This document shows positions 13,101 to 28,100 of a DNA stretch of 64,000 bases, one piece after another; position 1 is the first letter of the stretch, and each line of letters opens with the position of its first letter. The notes beneath the pieces are model-generated. The model worked only from the letters and a program-made list of their open reading frames with translations, was not told the DNA's origin and ran no database searches. This DNA is from Sialis fuliginosa. Taxonomy: Eukaryota > Arthropoda > Insecta > Megaloptera > Sialidae. Made by a program: the position numbers and the translations under genes. The stretch covers positions 11,720,501-11,784,500 of the forward strand of contig OY540822.1 of NCBI GenBank assembly GCA_961205875.1. Direction: 5' to 3'.

Positions 13101-16100
13101 TGAACCTACTAAGCCCGGTACACCTGAAATTGTTGACTACGATAATGAACATGTTGACCTGAAATGGACTGCTCCTGAACACGATGGAGGAGCTCCAATT
13201 GAAAAATACATTATTGAAAAGAAAGATAGGTACAAACCTGATTGGGAAAAGGCGTGTGAAGTTCCTGGGGACAGCACTACTGCAAGGGTTGAAGATCTCA
13301 AAGAGCGAGCTGAATATCAGTTCCGTATAGTGGCTGTTAACAAGGCTGGTCCTTCTCCGGCGTCGGATCCTTCTAAAATGCAAATGATCAAACATAAAGC
13401 ATGTATGTATAAACAATATCTTACTTAAATATTAAATAAATATTACATATTCATATTTAAACTAATTTTATAAATACAGATAACAATAAATTATTTATTA
13501 TTTTTTCAGTGAAACCAAGAATTGACAGAACAAATCTTAAACCAATTGTTGTCAGAGCTGGAAAACCAATAAAATACGATGTAGATGTCAGGGGTGAACC
13601 TCCACCGACTATTACTTGGTTCCAAGTAGAAAAGGAAGTTAAATCTGAAGGAAATGTTGAAATTGTAAATATTGATTATAACACTAAACTGAATATTAGC
13701 GATTCACTAAGAAAGAACACCGGCCTTTACAAAATCTTGGCTGTTAATCAACATGGCAAAGACGAGGCTGAAGTTGAAATTACAGTTTTATGTACGTATT
13801 ATATTATATATGTATATATGTATATATTGATGATTTGTATTGGGATTATAAGGTCAGTATCCCAATACAAATCATCAAAATATTAAAAATGGTCATTTAT
13901 CTAAACAAAAAATATATGTATATACATATATTTCTTATATCATTTATTGAGAATGTAATTTATAATTATGCTATTTTATTATATTATAGCTTCACCATCT
14001 AGACCAAAGGGTCCACTTAAGGTAACAGATGTAACTAAGAATGGTTGCAAACTGAAATGGGAAAAACCAGAAGACGATGGTGGCAAACCAATTACAGGTT
14101 ATGCTGTCGAGAAATTAGATCTTGCAACAGGACGGTGGGTACCAGTTGGGCGTACGGCAGATCCTGAAATGGATATTAAAGGACTTCAAGAAGGCCATGA
14201 ATATCAATTCCGTGTTAAAGCTATTAATGAAGAGGGTGAATCAGAACCACTGGAATCTGATGGTGCAATTATAGCTAAGAATCCATATGGTAAATATTTG
14301 TTTATGATTATTTAATTGTTATTTATGATCACTAATTGTATAAACTGTTCTTACTTAGATGTCGCATCTAAGCCTGGTACACCAGATATAGTAGACTGGG
14401 ACGTAGATCGTGTCAACTTAAAATGGACTGCACCAAAATCCAACGGAGGTGCTCCTATTACCGGCTATATCATCGAAAAGAAAGAGAAATTCTCTACATC
14501 CTGGGATGAAATTCATGAAACTACAACATCTGACTGCGATGCTATTGTTCCTGGTTTAAAGGAAGGCAATACATATCAATTCCGTGTCCGAGCGGTAAAT
14601 AAAGCTGGTCCTTCAGAACCGTCAGATCCTACACAACCACATGTAGCCAAGGCTAGATATCTTAGACCAATTATCAACCGCGAAAAACTGCATACTGTCA
14701 AAGTACGTGCTGGTCAAATGATCAAATTCGATGTAGATGTTAAAGGTGAACCTCCACCGACAATCACATGGAATTTGGGTCTCAAAACTCTCGAATCTAG
14801 TTCCACTTGCAAGATTGAGAATGAAGATTACAATACAAAAATAGTTCTTACTGACACAAGCCGCAAAGATACTGGTACATATATTATTAAGGCTGTCAAT
14901 TCGTCAGGCAGTGATGAAGCACCAGTAGATGTTATTGTACTCGATAAACCTGGAAAACCAGAAGGTCCACTCGAGATAACCGATATTCACAAAGAGGGCT
15001 GCAAGTTGAAATGGAATAAACCAAAAGACGATGGTGGTTTACCAATCACAAGCTACGTTCTAGAAAAGCAGGACATTTTAACAGGGCGGTGGGTACCGGC
15101 TGGATTTGTTGATCCAGAAAAGACTGAACAAGAAATTACTGGTCTAGAACCAAACCATAAATACAACTTCCGTGTTAAGGCTGTAAATGAAGAGGGAGAG
15201 TCTGAACCACTAGAAAGTGACACTTCGATAGTAGCAAAGAACCCTTACGATCCACCCGCACCTCCTGGTTTGCCAGATATCATCGATTGGAGCGAAAACT
15301 TTGCAAAACTCAAATGGGAACCTCCAATTCGAGACGGTGGTGCTCCTATTACAGGATATATTATTGAAGCAATGGACAAATACACCGGGAACTTCGTTAA
15401 AGCAGCTGAAGTTCAAGGAAACGTTTGTACCGGAACTGTTAATAAGTTAGAAGAAGGAAATCAATACCAATTCAGAGTAAGAGCTGTTAACAAGGCTGGA
15501 CAATCTGAACCATCAGAACAAACCAAATGGTTTACAGCAAAACCTCGATTCTGTAAGTATTTAAATTCAAAAACATAACATAAATATTTATTCTTCAAAC
15601 CGATAACGTATTTTACAGTATAGGGCATAGCCCACCGTAATATATTGTTTGTCAACATTCGAAAGAAATCATGGATGAAAAGGGGGGTTAGGGTAGCTTA
15701 GCTCTCTGCATTAGATTGTTAATACAACATCGTAGTACATTTCCATAATCTAAAATAACGTGTTAATATTCTAAATATTGATTATTATTTATGTAAATTG
15801 CCAAAATCGTGAATTAGGCATTCAAAATATTGCCAAGTGCATGAGTTCGGCAGTAAAATTGCCTAATTCATTAACTTGGTAATTTCATTGATTCGGTGTA
15901 ACATATATAACACATGAATATAACACTAAATGTTATAATTGTTATTTTTAGTGAAACCACATATCGATCGCACCAATGTTCAAAACGTAATAATCAAAAC
16001 TGGATTATCAGTATCATTGGATATCAATATCATTGGTGAACCTCCACCGACAGTCACATGGACACTCAAAGGAAAAGAATTGCAAACAGATGATGCAATT

Positions 16101-19100
16101 CGTATTGACAACGTAGACTACAATACGAAGTTCTTCATCCTTCGTGCAAGACGAGCAAATACAGGAAAATACACTATCACTGCCAAGAATTCTGAAGGCC
16201 AAGATACAGCCGATATCGAAATTACTATACTTGGAAAACCAAGTAAACCAAAGGGACCACTAGAAGTATCTGATATCACAAAGAACGGTTGTAAACTCAA
16301 ATGGCAGAAACCTGAAGATGACGGCGGCACTCCGATTGAATGTTATGAAATTGAAAAACTTGATCCCCATACAGGACAATGGATCCCATGTGGCAGAAGC
16401 ACAGAACCAGAAGCTAACATCACTGGGTTACAAGAAGGAAAGCCTTACAAATTCCGAGTGCGCGCTGTTAACAAAGAAGGAGAGTCGGAAGAACTCGAAA
16501 CAGAGAAACCAATCATTGCTAAGAATCCGTTCGGTATGTTTATAGTATTTTGTATTCTTTATAGATTTATTATTAATAATTTCTAATTTCAGATGAACCC
16601 AGTAAGCCTGGACGCCCAGAACCAACTAACTGGGATAAAGATTTCGTTGATCTTGAATGGACGAAGCCTGCTAGTGATGGCGGTGCTAAAATTGACAAAT
16701 ATATTATACAAATGCGCGATAAGTCAGAGCGTCCTTGGGTTGATGTGGCCACAGTTCCTGGTGATAGGACAGTAGGAAAAGTAACAGACGTTGTTGAAGG
16801 GCATGAATATGAATTCCGTGTCGTAGCTGTAAATAAAGCTGGACCTAGTGAGCCTAGCGATGTATCGAAGTCTGTTATTGCCAAACCAAGATTTTGTAAG
16901 TTATTAATATATGTAAATTGATTGATAAATATATTTCTAATCATGTATACTTTACAGTGGCACCTCGCATTGATAGAACAAATCTACAGAAAAAGATAAT
17001 AAGAACTGGACAGATGTTAAGAATTGAAGCTGACGTTAAAGGTGAACCTCCACCGACTATCACTTGGACACTGAAAGGAGAAGTCCTCAAATCACATGAG
17101 AGGTAAGACACTTAATAATATTTAAATTAAACATACATTTAATTGGGAATTTTTATTTGTAGATTGAAAATTGAAAACGAGGACTACAAAACAACATTCA
17201 TTCTACAAAAATCAAAACGTGCAGATACAGGCTTGTATACAATCACAGCAACGAACACTTCTGGTACAGATACTGTGGAAGTTGATATTTGTGTTCTTAG
17301 CAAACCTTCTAAACCGAAAGGACCACTTAAAGTATCAGACGTTACAGCTGAAGGCTGTAAACTGAAATGGGAGCCACCAGAAGACGACGGTGGACAACCA
17401 ATTTCAGGTTTCTTAGTTGAAAGAATGGACACTGAAACTGGCCGATGGGTTCCTGTAACTACTACAAAAACACCAGAGTGTGATGTGACTGGTTTGAACG
17501 AAGGCAAAGACTATCAATTCAGAGTTAAAGCTATCAATCCCGAAGGCGAATCTGATCCTCTGGAAACTGATGTACCTACAACTGCCAAAAATCCATTCGA
17601 TCCACCAGATGCTCCTGGCAAACCAGATATTAAAGACTGGAGCAAAAATCATGCTGATCTTAAATGGGAGAAACCAAAATCAGACGGAGGTGCTCCTATT
17701 GAATCATATATTGTTGAAAAGAAAGACCAATTCAGTTCTAAATGGATTAAAGCAATTGAAGTACCTGGAACCAAATGTGACGCTAAAGTTCCTGATTTGA
17801 TTGAAGGACAAAAATACCAGTTCCGTGTTAGGGCGGTAAATAAAGGCGGACAAAGTAAACCATCACAACCATCAGAAACTATGGTGGCTAAAGACAGATT
17901 TGGTAAGTATATACAAGTAGTACATTTTTAAATACTTGGTAACTACATAAACATTTTATTATAGCTTCTCCTAAGATCGACCGTACAAATTTGAGAGATA
18001 TGACATTGAAAGCAGGTCAACATGTACGATTGGATATCAAAGTTACTGGCGAACCACCACCGTCAAAGACATGGTTCTTAAACAAAGCTAGACTTGAAAC
18101 AAACAACGACCTTACCGTTGAAGTAGAAGATTACAAAACTAAACTTACAATCGGTATAGTAAAACGTATACATTCTGGAACTCTTGTCTTGAAAGCTGAA
18201 AACAGCAGCGGCAAAGATGAGGCAACTATCCAGTTCCTTGTTCTTGATACCCCCTCTAAGCCAGAAGGTCCATTGCGTATCAGCGATGTACACAAAGAAG
18301 GGTGCAGTCTTAAATGGAAAGAACCGTTGGATGATGGAGGCAGTCCTATTGATCATTATTTGGTCGAAAAAATGGACACAGAAACCGGAAGATGGGTTAC
18401 TGCTGGAAAGTGCAAAGAGCCTAAACTCGACGTTGATAATCTTGTTCCCGGTCAGGAATATAAGTTCCGTGTATCGGCTGTAAACAGCGAAGGCGAATCA
18501 GAACCGCTAGAAGCTGAACAAAGTATCATCGCTAAGAATCCATTCGGTATGTATTTATTGTAATTGTCACAAATCGTTAAGGATATATTTATATACATAA
18601 CTGATGTTTACAGATGAGCCGGGCGCACCCGGAACCCCTGAAGCGACAGATTGGGACAAAGATCATATCGACCTACGATGGACTCCACCTACCAAGGATG
18701 GTGGATCTCCAATCACAGGGTACGTCATTGAAAAGCGCGAGAAAGGTACTTTACGCTGGAACAAAGCAGCAGAAACAACTGGGCCGGAGTGCAAGGGTAC
18801 AGCACCAAGTCTCGATGAAGGAACAGAATACGAATTTCGCGTACGTGCAGTCAATGCAGCTGGACCAGGAGAACCCAGCGCCCATAGCAAACCCATCATG
18901 GCTAAGCCTAAAAAACGTGAGTAAAGTTACATTGCATATAATATTCACTGTTGTTTAATATATATTTTTGCCAATATAAATATTACAATTTACATTTTTT
19001 TATAAGATAACATACTTAAGTAATTTTTTTAAACAGTTGCGCCTAAAATCGACCGTCGTAATCTCCGTAATATTACTGTACGTGAAGGTGAACCGATTAT

Positions 19101-22100
19101 GTTTGACGTTAAGGTAAGTGGGGAACCAGTACCTATGGTAACTTGGCAGCAAGATAACAAATCAATCAGCGAAACAAGCACCAAACGTATCGAAAATATT
19201 CCGTATAATTCTAAATTCTACAACGACAATCCTGAACGTAAGGATAGTGGAATTTATAAAATTACAGCTCAAAATAAATTCGGTACAGATACAGCTGAAG
19301 TTGAAATCACCGTTATAAGTGAGTATATATACTTTTTAAATCATAAATGTTTTTATTCAAATACTTTATATAAATCGTTAATATCGCAGCTAAACCTGGA
19401 ACACCTGAAGGACCATTAGAAGTATCTGATATTACTAAGAATGGTTGTCAACTAAAATGGAAGAAGCCTAAAGATGATGGTGGTGAACCAATCGAAGGAT
19501 ATGTTGTTGAGAAGTTCGATCCCGACAGTGGAATATGGCTACCTATTGGCAAAACATTAGGGCCTGCTCCCGAAATGAAGGTCGATGGTTTGATTCCAGG
19601 ACATGAATATAAATTCCGTGTGAAAGCGATTAATAAAGAAGGAGAGTCTGAACCACTTGAAACTTTAGGATCTATTATCGCTAAGGATCCATTCAGTAAG
19701 ATATTATTATAATTAATAGTATTGTAACTATGTTTACTATATAAACTATTATTTATAGCGGCACCATCAACGCCCGGGGCTCCGGAACCCATTGATTGGT
19801 CTGCAAGTCATTGCGAACTTGCATGGAAAGAACCCGTTTCAGATGGTGGATCTCCAATTACTGGCTGGATCATTGAAAAGAAAGATAAGTACAGCCCACT
19901 GTGGGAGAAAGCTATAGAGCTCATGTCTCCTACTCCAGTTGGAGCTGTACATGGCCTTATTGAAGGTAATGAATATCAATTCAGGGTTATTGCCGTCAAT
20001 AAAGGTGGACAAAGTGAACCTTCAATGCCAAGCAAGACATTTACTGCTAAACCTAGATTCTGTAAGGATCATATAAATTTTACCAAAGTATAATAACATA
20101 ATATCATAATAATTTTATTTTCGTAGTGGCACCACGTATTGACCGTCGTAACCTTCACGATATTACACTATCTGCAGGTTCTATGCTCAAGTATGAAGCT
20201 AATATCATTGGTGAACCACCACCAACAGTTGATTGGTTTGTTGCTGGAATGCCACTGAGGTAAATACCGAACAAAAACTCTCAAACTATTTATCCATCTA
20301 CATACATATTAACACTTTTTTTTAGACCATCGAAAACTGTACAAATCAATAATGTTGACTACAATACCAAGTTATCCATTCGTCCAGTATCCCGAGAAGA
20401 TTCTGGAGAATATACAGTCACAGCAACTAACTCATCAGGCAAAGATACCGTGACACTTAATGTTACGATCACAGACAAACCTTCATCACCTGAAGGACCC
20501 CTACAAATATCAGATGTACATAAAGAAGGTTGCAAACTCAAATGGAAACGACCACGCGATGACGGCGGCACTCCAATTGAGTATTACCAAATCGATAAAA
20601 TGGATCCAGAATCTGGTTGCTGGGTACCTTGCGGACGTGCAAACGAAACAAGTACGTATTTCTAGACAATAAGTTAAATCGTGTATTATGTAAGTAACTT
20701 TATTTAATAAAAAAAATTTATAGCTGCCGAAATAACTGGATTGACGCCTGGAAAGGAATATCAATTCCGTGTTGCAGCTGTTAATGCAGAAGGAGAATCT
20801 GTACCACTTGTTGCAGATCAATCTATCATAGCTAAGAATCCATTCGGTGAGTGTTATTATATTAATTAGGTACATAAAGTAGTAGATTTTTTCACACATA
20901 TACCTCCAAGCTTAATGAGTTTAGTTTTTTTGTGAAAATACATAATATTTTATTTAGAGTACACACGACTTTGAAAAAAAAATTTACTCATATGTTTATT
21001 TCTGTACAGATGAACCAGGTAAACCAGGTAATTTGCAAGCAACAGATTGGGATAAGGATCATGTTGACCTTCAATGGACACCTCCTAAAGAAGATGGTGG
21101 AGCGCCTATTACAGGATATATCGTTGAGAAGAAAGATAAATATGGACAATGGGAGAAAGCTTTGGAAGTTCCAGCAAATCAAACTAAAGCTACAGTCCCT
21201 GATCTTATTGAAGGCCAACCTTATGAATTCAGAGTTCGCGCAGTCAACAAAGCTGGACCTGGTGAACCTAGCGATGCTACTCCTACAATTATCGCAAAAC
21301 CTCGTAACTTAGCGCCTAAGATAGACCGTACAAATCTTATCGAAGTACGTATCAAGGCTGGGCAGAACTTTAACTTTGATATTAAAGTATCTGGAGAGCC
21401 AGCACCAACTACAAAATGGATATTACACGGTAAAGAGGTTAAATCTAATGAGCGTGTTAAAGTCCATCACATTGAATATAACACTAAAATTAATGTTCGT
21501 ATGGCCACAAGAGCTGAATCCGGCAAATATCAAATCACAGCCGAGAACGTTAATGGTAAAGATGTAGCAGAGGTTGACGTTATAGTTCTTGACAAACCAT
21601 CACCTCCTGGAGGCCCATTAAAAGTATCCGACGTCCATGCTAACGGAGCTAAGCTTAACTGGAAACCACCTGCAGATGATGGTGGACAACCCGTTGATAA
21701 GTATGTTGTTGAGCGTATGGATGAAGCTTCAGGTCGTTGGGTTCAAGCTGGCGAAACAGATGGTCCCACAACCGAATTGGATGTAGATGGTCTTATTCCT
21801 GGACATAAATATAAATTCCGTGTATGCGCCGTTAACAAACAAGGAAAGTCTGAGCCTTTGACAACGTCTCAAAGTATCTTGGCTAAGAATCCATTCGACG
21901 AACCAACTAAACCTGGTACACCTGAAATTACTGATTACGATAAAGACTTTGTTGAACTTAAATGGGCAGCTCCTGAATCGGATGGCGGTTCCCCAGTCAC
22001 AGGTTATGTTATTGAAAAGAGAGATAAGTTTAATCCTAACTGGGAAAAATGTGCAGAAGTTGTTGGTGATGCTACAACAGGCAAAGTTCCTGACTTAATT

Positions 22101-25100
22101 GAAGGAAATCAATACGAATTCCGTGTTCGAGCTGTCAATAAAGCCGGACCTGGAGAAGCTAGTGACCCGACTAAACCACATATTGCTAGACCTAAAAATC
22201 TTGCGCCTCACATCGACAGAAATGCACTCAGAGATATTAAAGTACGTGCTGGGCAAACAATTGACTTTGATGTTCCTATTATTGGCGAACCACCACCAAC
22301 CAAAGAATGGGCGCTCAAAGACGACACTATTATTCCAAACGACAGAATCAAGCTCACAAATGAACCATACAATACAAAATTACGAATTACGGACGCCAAG
22401 AGGTCAGACTCTGGACCATACACGCTTACAGTCAAAAACGTAAACGGTAAAGATTCAGCTACTGTTAATGTAATTGTTCTTGATATACCATCACCTCCAG
22501 AAGGTCCTTTAAAACCCGAAAATGTCACCAAATCATCATGTACATTATACTGGAGACCTCCTAAAGATGACGGTGGCTCAGAAATCACACATTACACTGT
22601 TGAAAAAATGGACACTGAAAATATGCGATGGGTGCCCGTTGGCGAATCTGCTGGTACAACTATGCGTGTAGATTACCTGATTGAAGGACATGACTATACA
22701 TTCAGAGTACGTGCTGTTAATAAACAAGGCGAATCTGGACCGCTTACAAGCAGCGCACCAGTTACTATTAAAGATCCATTTGGTAAACCAGATAAGCCAG
22801 GTACACCTGTCGTCCAGGACTGGGACAAAGATCATGTCGATCTTGCCTGGGTTCCACCCAAGAAAGATGGAGGATCGCCTATTACTGGATACATTATTGA
22901 GAAGAAACCAAAACATGGATCATGGGAAAAAGCTATAGATGTTCCTGCTGGCAAAACAACTGCTACTGTTCCTGATTTAACAGAGGGAGAGGAATATGAA
23001 TTCAGAGTAATTGCTGTCAACAAAGGAGGAAATGGTGAACCCAGCGATGCATCTAATTCGGTTATATGCAAACCACGATTCTGTGCTCCTAGCTTTGATA
23101 AAACATTACTTCATGATATTACAGTGAAAGCTGGTAATCGTATTAGCTACAATATTCCATTGGAAGCTTCACCAAAACCTGAAGTGAAATGGCAGATCGA
23201 TGGTAAGACTGTCGAACCTAGCAGCCGTGTAGATATGCAATTGTTCCAGGGAAAGATCACATTCGATATACCATTCTCTGTACGTTCTGACACAGGCAGA
23301 TATACACTCACTGTTATCAACAACCTTGGATCTTGTTCAGCGTCAGCTAACGTCACTGTTCTTGATAAACCGTCACCACCACTGCCTCCATTAGATGTAA
23401 CCGGAATTACAAAAGAAAGTTGCCACTTGTCTTGGAAAACACCCAAAGACGATGGCGGTAGCCCGATATTGCATTATGTTATTGAAAAAATGGATATGGC
23501 TCGTGGTACTTGGTCTGATGCTGGCATGAGTACACAACTCAGCTTCGAAGTGACGAGATTAATACACCGTAAGGAATATTTATTCAGAGTACGTGCAGTT
23601 AACTCAATTGGTGAATCAGAACCTCTTGAAACACCTAAAAGCATTATTGCTAAAAATGAGTTCGATGAACCTGATGCACCTGGAAAACCAGATGTTACTG
23701 ACTGGGATAAAGATCATGTTGACTTACAATGGACCGCTCCTAAAAGCAATGGAGGTTCACCTATCACCGGTTACATTATTCAAAAGAAGGAGAAAGGTAG
23801 TCCTTACTGGGCTAATGCCGTTCATGTTCCTCCAGATAAAACAGCTGCTACAGTTCCAGATCTTGTCGAAGGACAAGACTATGAATTCCGTGTCATTGCC
23901 ACAAATGTTGCAGGTCAAAGTGAACCATCTCTGCCATCTGATATGGTTACTGCCAAGGCCAGATATTTGGCACCAAAGATCAAGAGTCCATTGAATGATA
24001 TACAAATCAAAGCAGGACTTATTTTCCATGTTGATATTGATTTTATTGGAGAACCAGCTCCTGAAGTAATCTGGAGTGTAGCAAGCCGCCCACTTCAAAC
24101 TGATGAACGTACAACAATAACTTCTATCGGACACCACACTGTTGTCCATACTGTTAACGCAAAACGTACTGACAGTGGCGAATATCATTTACTTTTGAGA
24201 AACAGTTCTGGTATTGATGAAGGCCGTTTCAAAGTCACTGTTCTTGATAAACCAGCTTCTCCTGAAGGTCCATTAGAGTATGAAGAAATAACAGCACAAA
24301 GTGTCACATTATCATGGAAACCACCAAAAGATAATGGCGGTAGTGAACTGACAGGATATGTTATTGAAAAACGAGACCTAACACATGGTGGTGGCTGGGT
24401 ACCAGCAGTAACATATGTTAATCCTAAATACAACCACGCTGTTGTACCCAGACTGCTTGAAGGAACTAAATACGAATTCCGTGTTTGTGCTGAAAACTTA
24501 CAAGGACGTTCAGAACCACTTAATACCGATAAACCAGTTGTTGCTAAGAATCAATTCGACGTCGCAGGCAAACCAGGACGTCCTGAAGCAGTTGATAGTG
24601 ATAAAGATCACATTAAGATTAAATGGACACCACCGATCAGCAATGGTGGGTCTCCTATTCTGGGTTACGATGTAGAAAGGCGAGACAAAGCTACAGGCCG
24701 TTGGATTAAACTTAATAAAGAGCCTGTACGTCTTATGGAATACAACGATGAACGAGTACAGGAGGGACACCAATACGAATACAGAGTTTCTGCCATCAAC
24801 GCTGCTGGTGCTGGTAAACCAAGTGATGCTTCACATGTTATTACTGCCAAACCTATGAAAGAGAAACCGAAGTTATGGATGGATGCTCTTAGAGGACAGA
24901 ATATTAAAGTACGTGCTGGAGAACCCATCAATATAATTATACCGTTAACTGGAGCTCCCACACCAGCTGTTAAATGGCACAAGAATACCCTACAAGTACC
25001 AGAATCCAATAGAGTATCAGTAAGTGTTTATTTGTTTATATATTTATTTATAAATACAAATAAATTAATTTTAATATTATTTTTAGACCGATACTACATC

Positions 25101-28100
25101 AGACGAAACAAGACTTAATGTCTCTGTATCAAATCGCGATGATTCTGGCAAGTACACTATAACAGCCAAAAACGAATTTGGTAGCGACTCCGCTGATATA
25201 AACGTTATCGTTGTCGATAAACCTGGAATACCAAAAGGACCTCTTACATACCCAACCATTACTCATGAAAGTGTATCATTATCTTGGAATCCACCAAGCG
25301 ATGACGGTGGCGGTGAAATAATGGGATACATTGTTGAAATGAAGGAATTCACAACCGATTCATGGCGTCCTTTGCCTGGTTTCTGCCCCAAACCTTCATT
25401 CACAGTTAAAGGTTTGACCGAAGGCAAGAAATACGTGTTCCGCGTAAGAGCTGAAAACATATACGGTGTTTCTGAACCTCTGGAAGGTAAACCTGTTGTT
25501 GTCAAGAGTCCATTTGACCCACCAGACGCACCAAGTCAACCAGAAATCTTATCATACACTCCGAACAGTTGCAATTTACAATGGAAACCTCCAGTTTCAA
25601 CCGGCGGTAAACCTATTACTGGTGAGTTTTTAACATCCGTTTGTATTATCTTATAGTCTATACTCTATACTATAGGTAACTCTTCAAATTTGCCATAAGA
25701 TATAAATTTGTATATTTGATGTGAGTATCCATATTTATGTAAATGATTTAATAATTTAAGGTTACTATGTTGAAAAACGCGAACGTGGTGGAGAATGGAT
25801 TAAGGTTAATAATTATCCATCACCAAATACTCAATTCAACGTACAGGATCTTCATGAAGGTTCTAGATACGAGTTTAGAGTCATTGCTGTCAATGAAGCT
25901 GGGCCTGGTAAACCAAGCAAACCTACAGAACCTATTACTGCCGAGTTACAACGTAGTACGTATAATAATGATTATTGTTTTAAATATATTATACAAATAT
26001 GTTTTAATATAATTTTTCATTAGCTGTACCTGATGCCCCCGAACCACCTAAACCTGACAGAACAACTCGAGATAGTGTCAGTCTATCTTGGCGTCCACCA
26101 AGAAGCGACGGAGGTGCTAAAATCAGGGGATATATTGTACAAAAGAAAGCTAAGGATGATAAAGACTGGAGCGATGTTAATGATGATCCAGTTGCAGCCA
26201 CTGTATTTACAGTACCTAATTTGAAAGAAGGTCAAGAATACCAATTCAGAGTAATTGCCGTCAACGATGTCGGCCACTCAAATCCAAGCAGATCTTCAGG
26301 AGCTGTTATTGTTGAAGAACAACCCAACAAACCATGTATGGATCTGGGAGGAGTACGTGATATTACAGTCCGTGCTGGCGAAGATTTCAGTATCCATGTA
26401 CCATATACCGCCTTCCCCAAACCTACTGCTTCTTGGTTCTGCAATGATACTATTCTTGACGACAAGGATACAAGATTCCATCAACAAGTAAGTGTTAAAA
26501 ATATTATAGTTTTTAAGAACTTATATTAATACATTTATATCGTTTTAGTTGGCAGATACATATGTAACATTAGTAGTTAAGAATTCAAAACGTGGAGATA
26601 CAGGTCAATATAGACTTCAATTACGTAATCCATCAGGATTTGATACTGCGACAATCAATGTCCGTGTACTTGACCGTCCTGGTAAACCGGAAAATCTTCG
26701 TGCGGACGAATTCGCTGGCGAAGCTCTTACATTACTCTGGTCTCCACCTAAAGACAATGGCGGAGCCGATGTTTCAAGCTACATTGTCGAAAAACGTGAA
26801 CCTAGATCACCGACTTGGTCTAAAGTCAGCAGCTATGTTACAAACACGTTCTGTAGGATAAGAAACCTTACAATCGGTAAAGAATATGAGTTCAGAGTTA
26901 TTGCTGAAAATCAATACGGCCAATCAGATCCAGCTGTTACATCAGAACCGATTCGTGCTCGTCATCCATTCGGTAAGATATTAAATATTATAAGTAATAA
27001 TTTAAAGAATAGAAATATAATTTAATATATATTTATTTTACAATAGATCCACCGGCTGCTCCTGGAGCTCCACGCGGAGTTGAAACAACAGAAGATAGTA
27101 TTACAATTACATGGTTGAAACCAAGACACGATGGCGGGTCACCTATTACTGGTTACGTTATTGAAAAGAGACTCATATCTGATGACAAATGGATCAAAGC
27201 ATCACATGCACATATTCCTGATCTTACATATAAGTATGATATTGAAAAATATACAAACTTTTATATTACAACTAATTATCAACGTATTTTTTAGGGTTGG
27301 TGGTTTGATAGAAAATCACGAATATGAATTCCGTGTCGCAGCTATAAACGCAGCTGGCCAAAGTCCATGGAGCTCATCTTCTGATACTATCGTATGTCGT
27401 GCACCACCATGTGCACCAAAGATCACATCAGACCTTAGCATCCGTGATATGACTGTTATTGCTGGAGAATATTTCACAATCACTGTACCATTCACTGCTA
27501 TTCCTAAGCCAAGAGCTATCTGGACAATCAATGGTGAAGAAGTATATTCTAGTGATAGAATTAAAATGGAAACAACTGTTTCTACTTCAGTGTTCCACAA
27601 TAAATGTGCTAAAAGATCAGATCTTGGTGCATACACAATTCATTTATCTAACTCTGAAGGTACGGATCAAGCTACATGTAAAGTGTTAGTCGTCGATAGA
27701 CCTTCACCGCCAGTTGGACCTCTTGAAGCATCTGATATTACACCAGATACGTGCACCTTATCTTGGAAACCACCTGCAGATGATGGTGGATCACCAATCA
27801 CTAACTATGTTGTTGAGAAGCTTGATGCCAGTGGTGTAAGTATTATATTTATTTTTTTAGTATCCATATACAAATTTATAATTAATCTTTTCATTGTGAC
27901 CATGTATTCCATTTAAAAATATTTTTATGGTAGATAAATCATAACTATTGATAACATATATTATTAAATTAATTACTCGTTTTTATTTGCAGGTCTGGAC
28001 TAAGGTTAGCAGTTTCGTACGCAACTGTCACTACGATGTAATGAGCTTGGAGCCAAATAAAAAACACAGCTTCCGAGTTCGTGCTGAAAATCAATACGGT

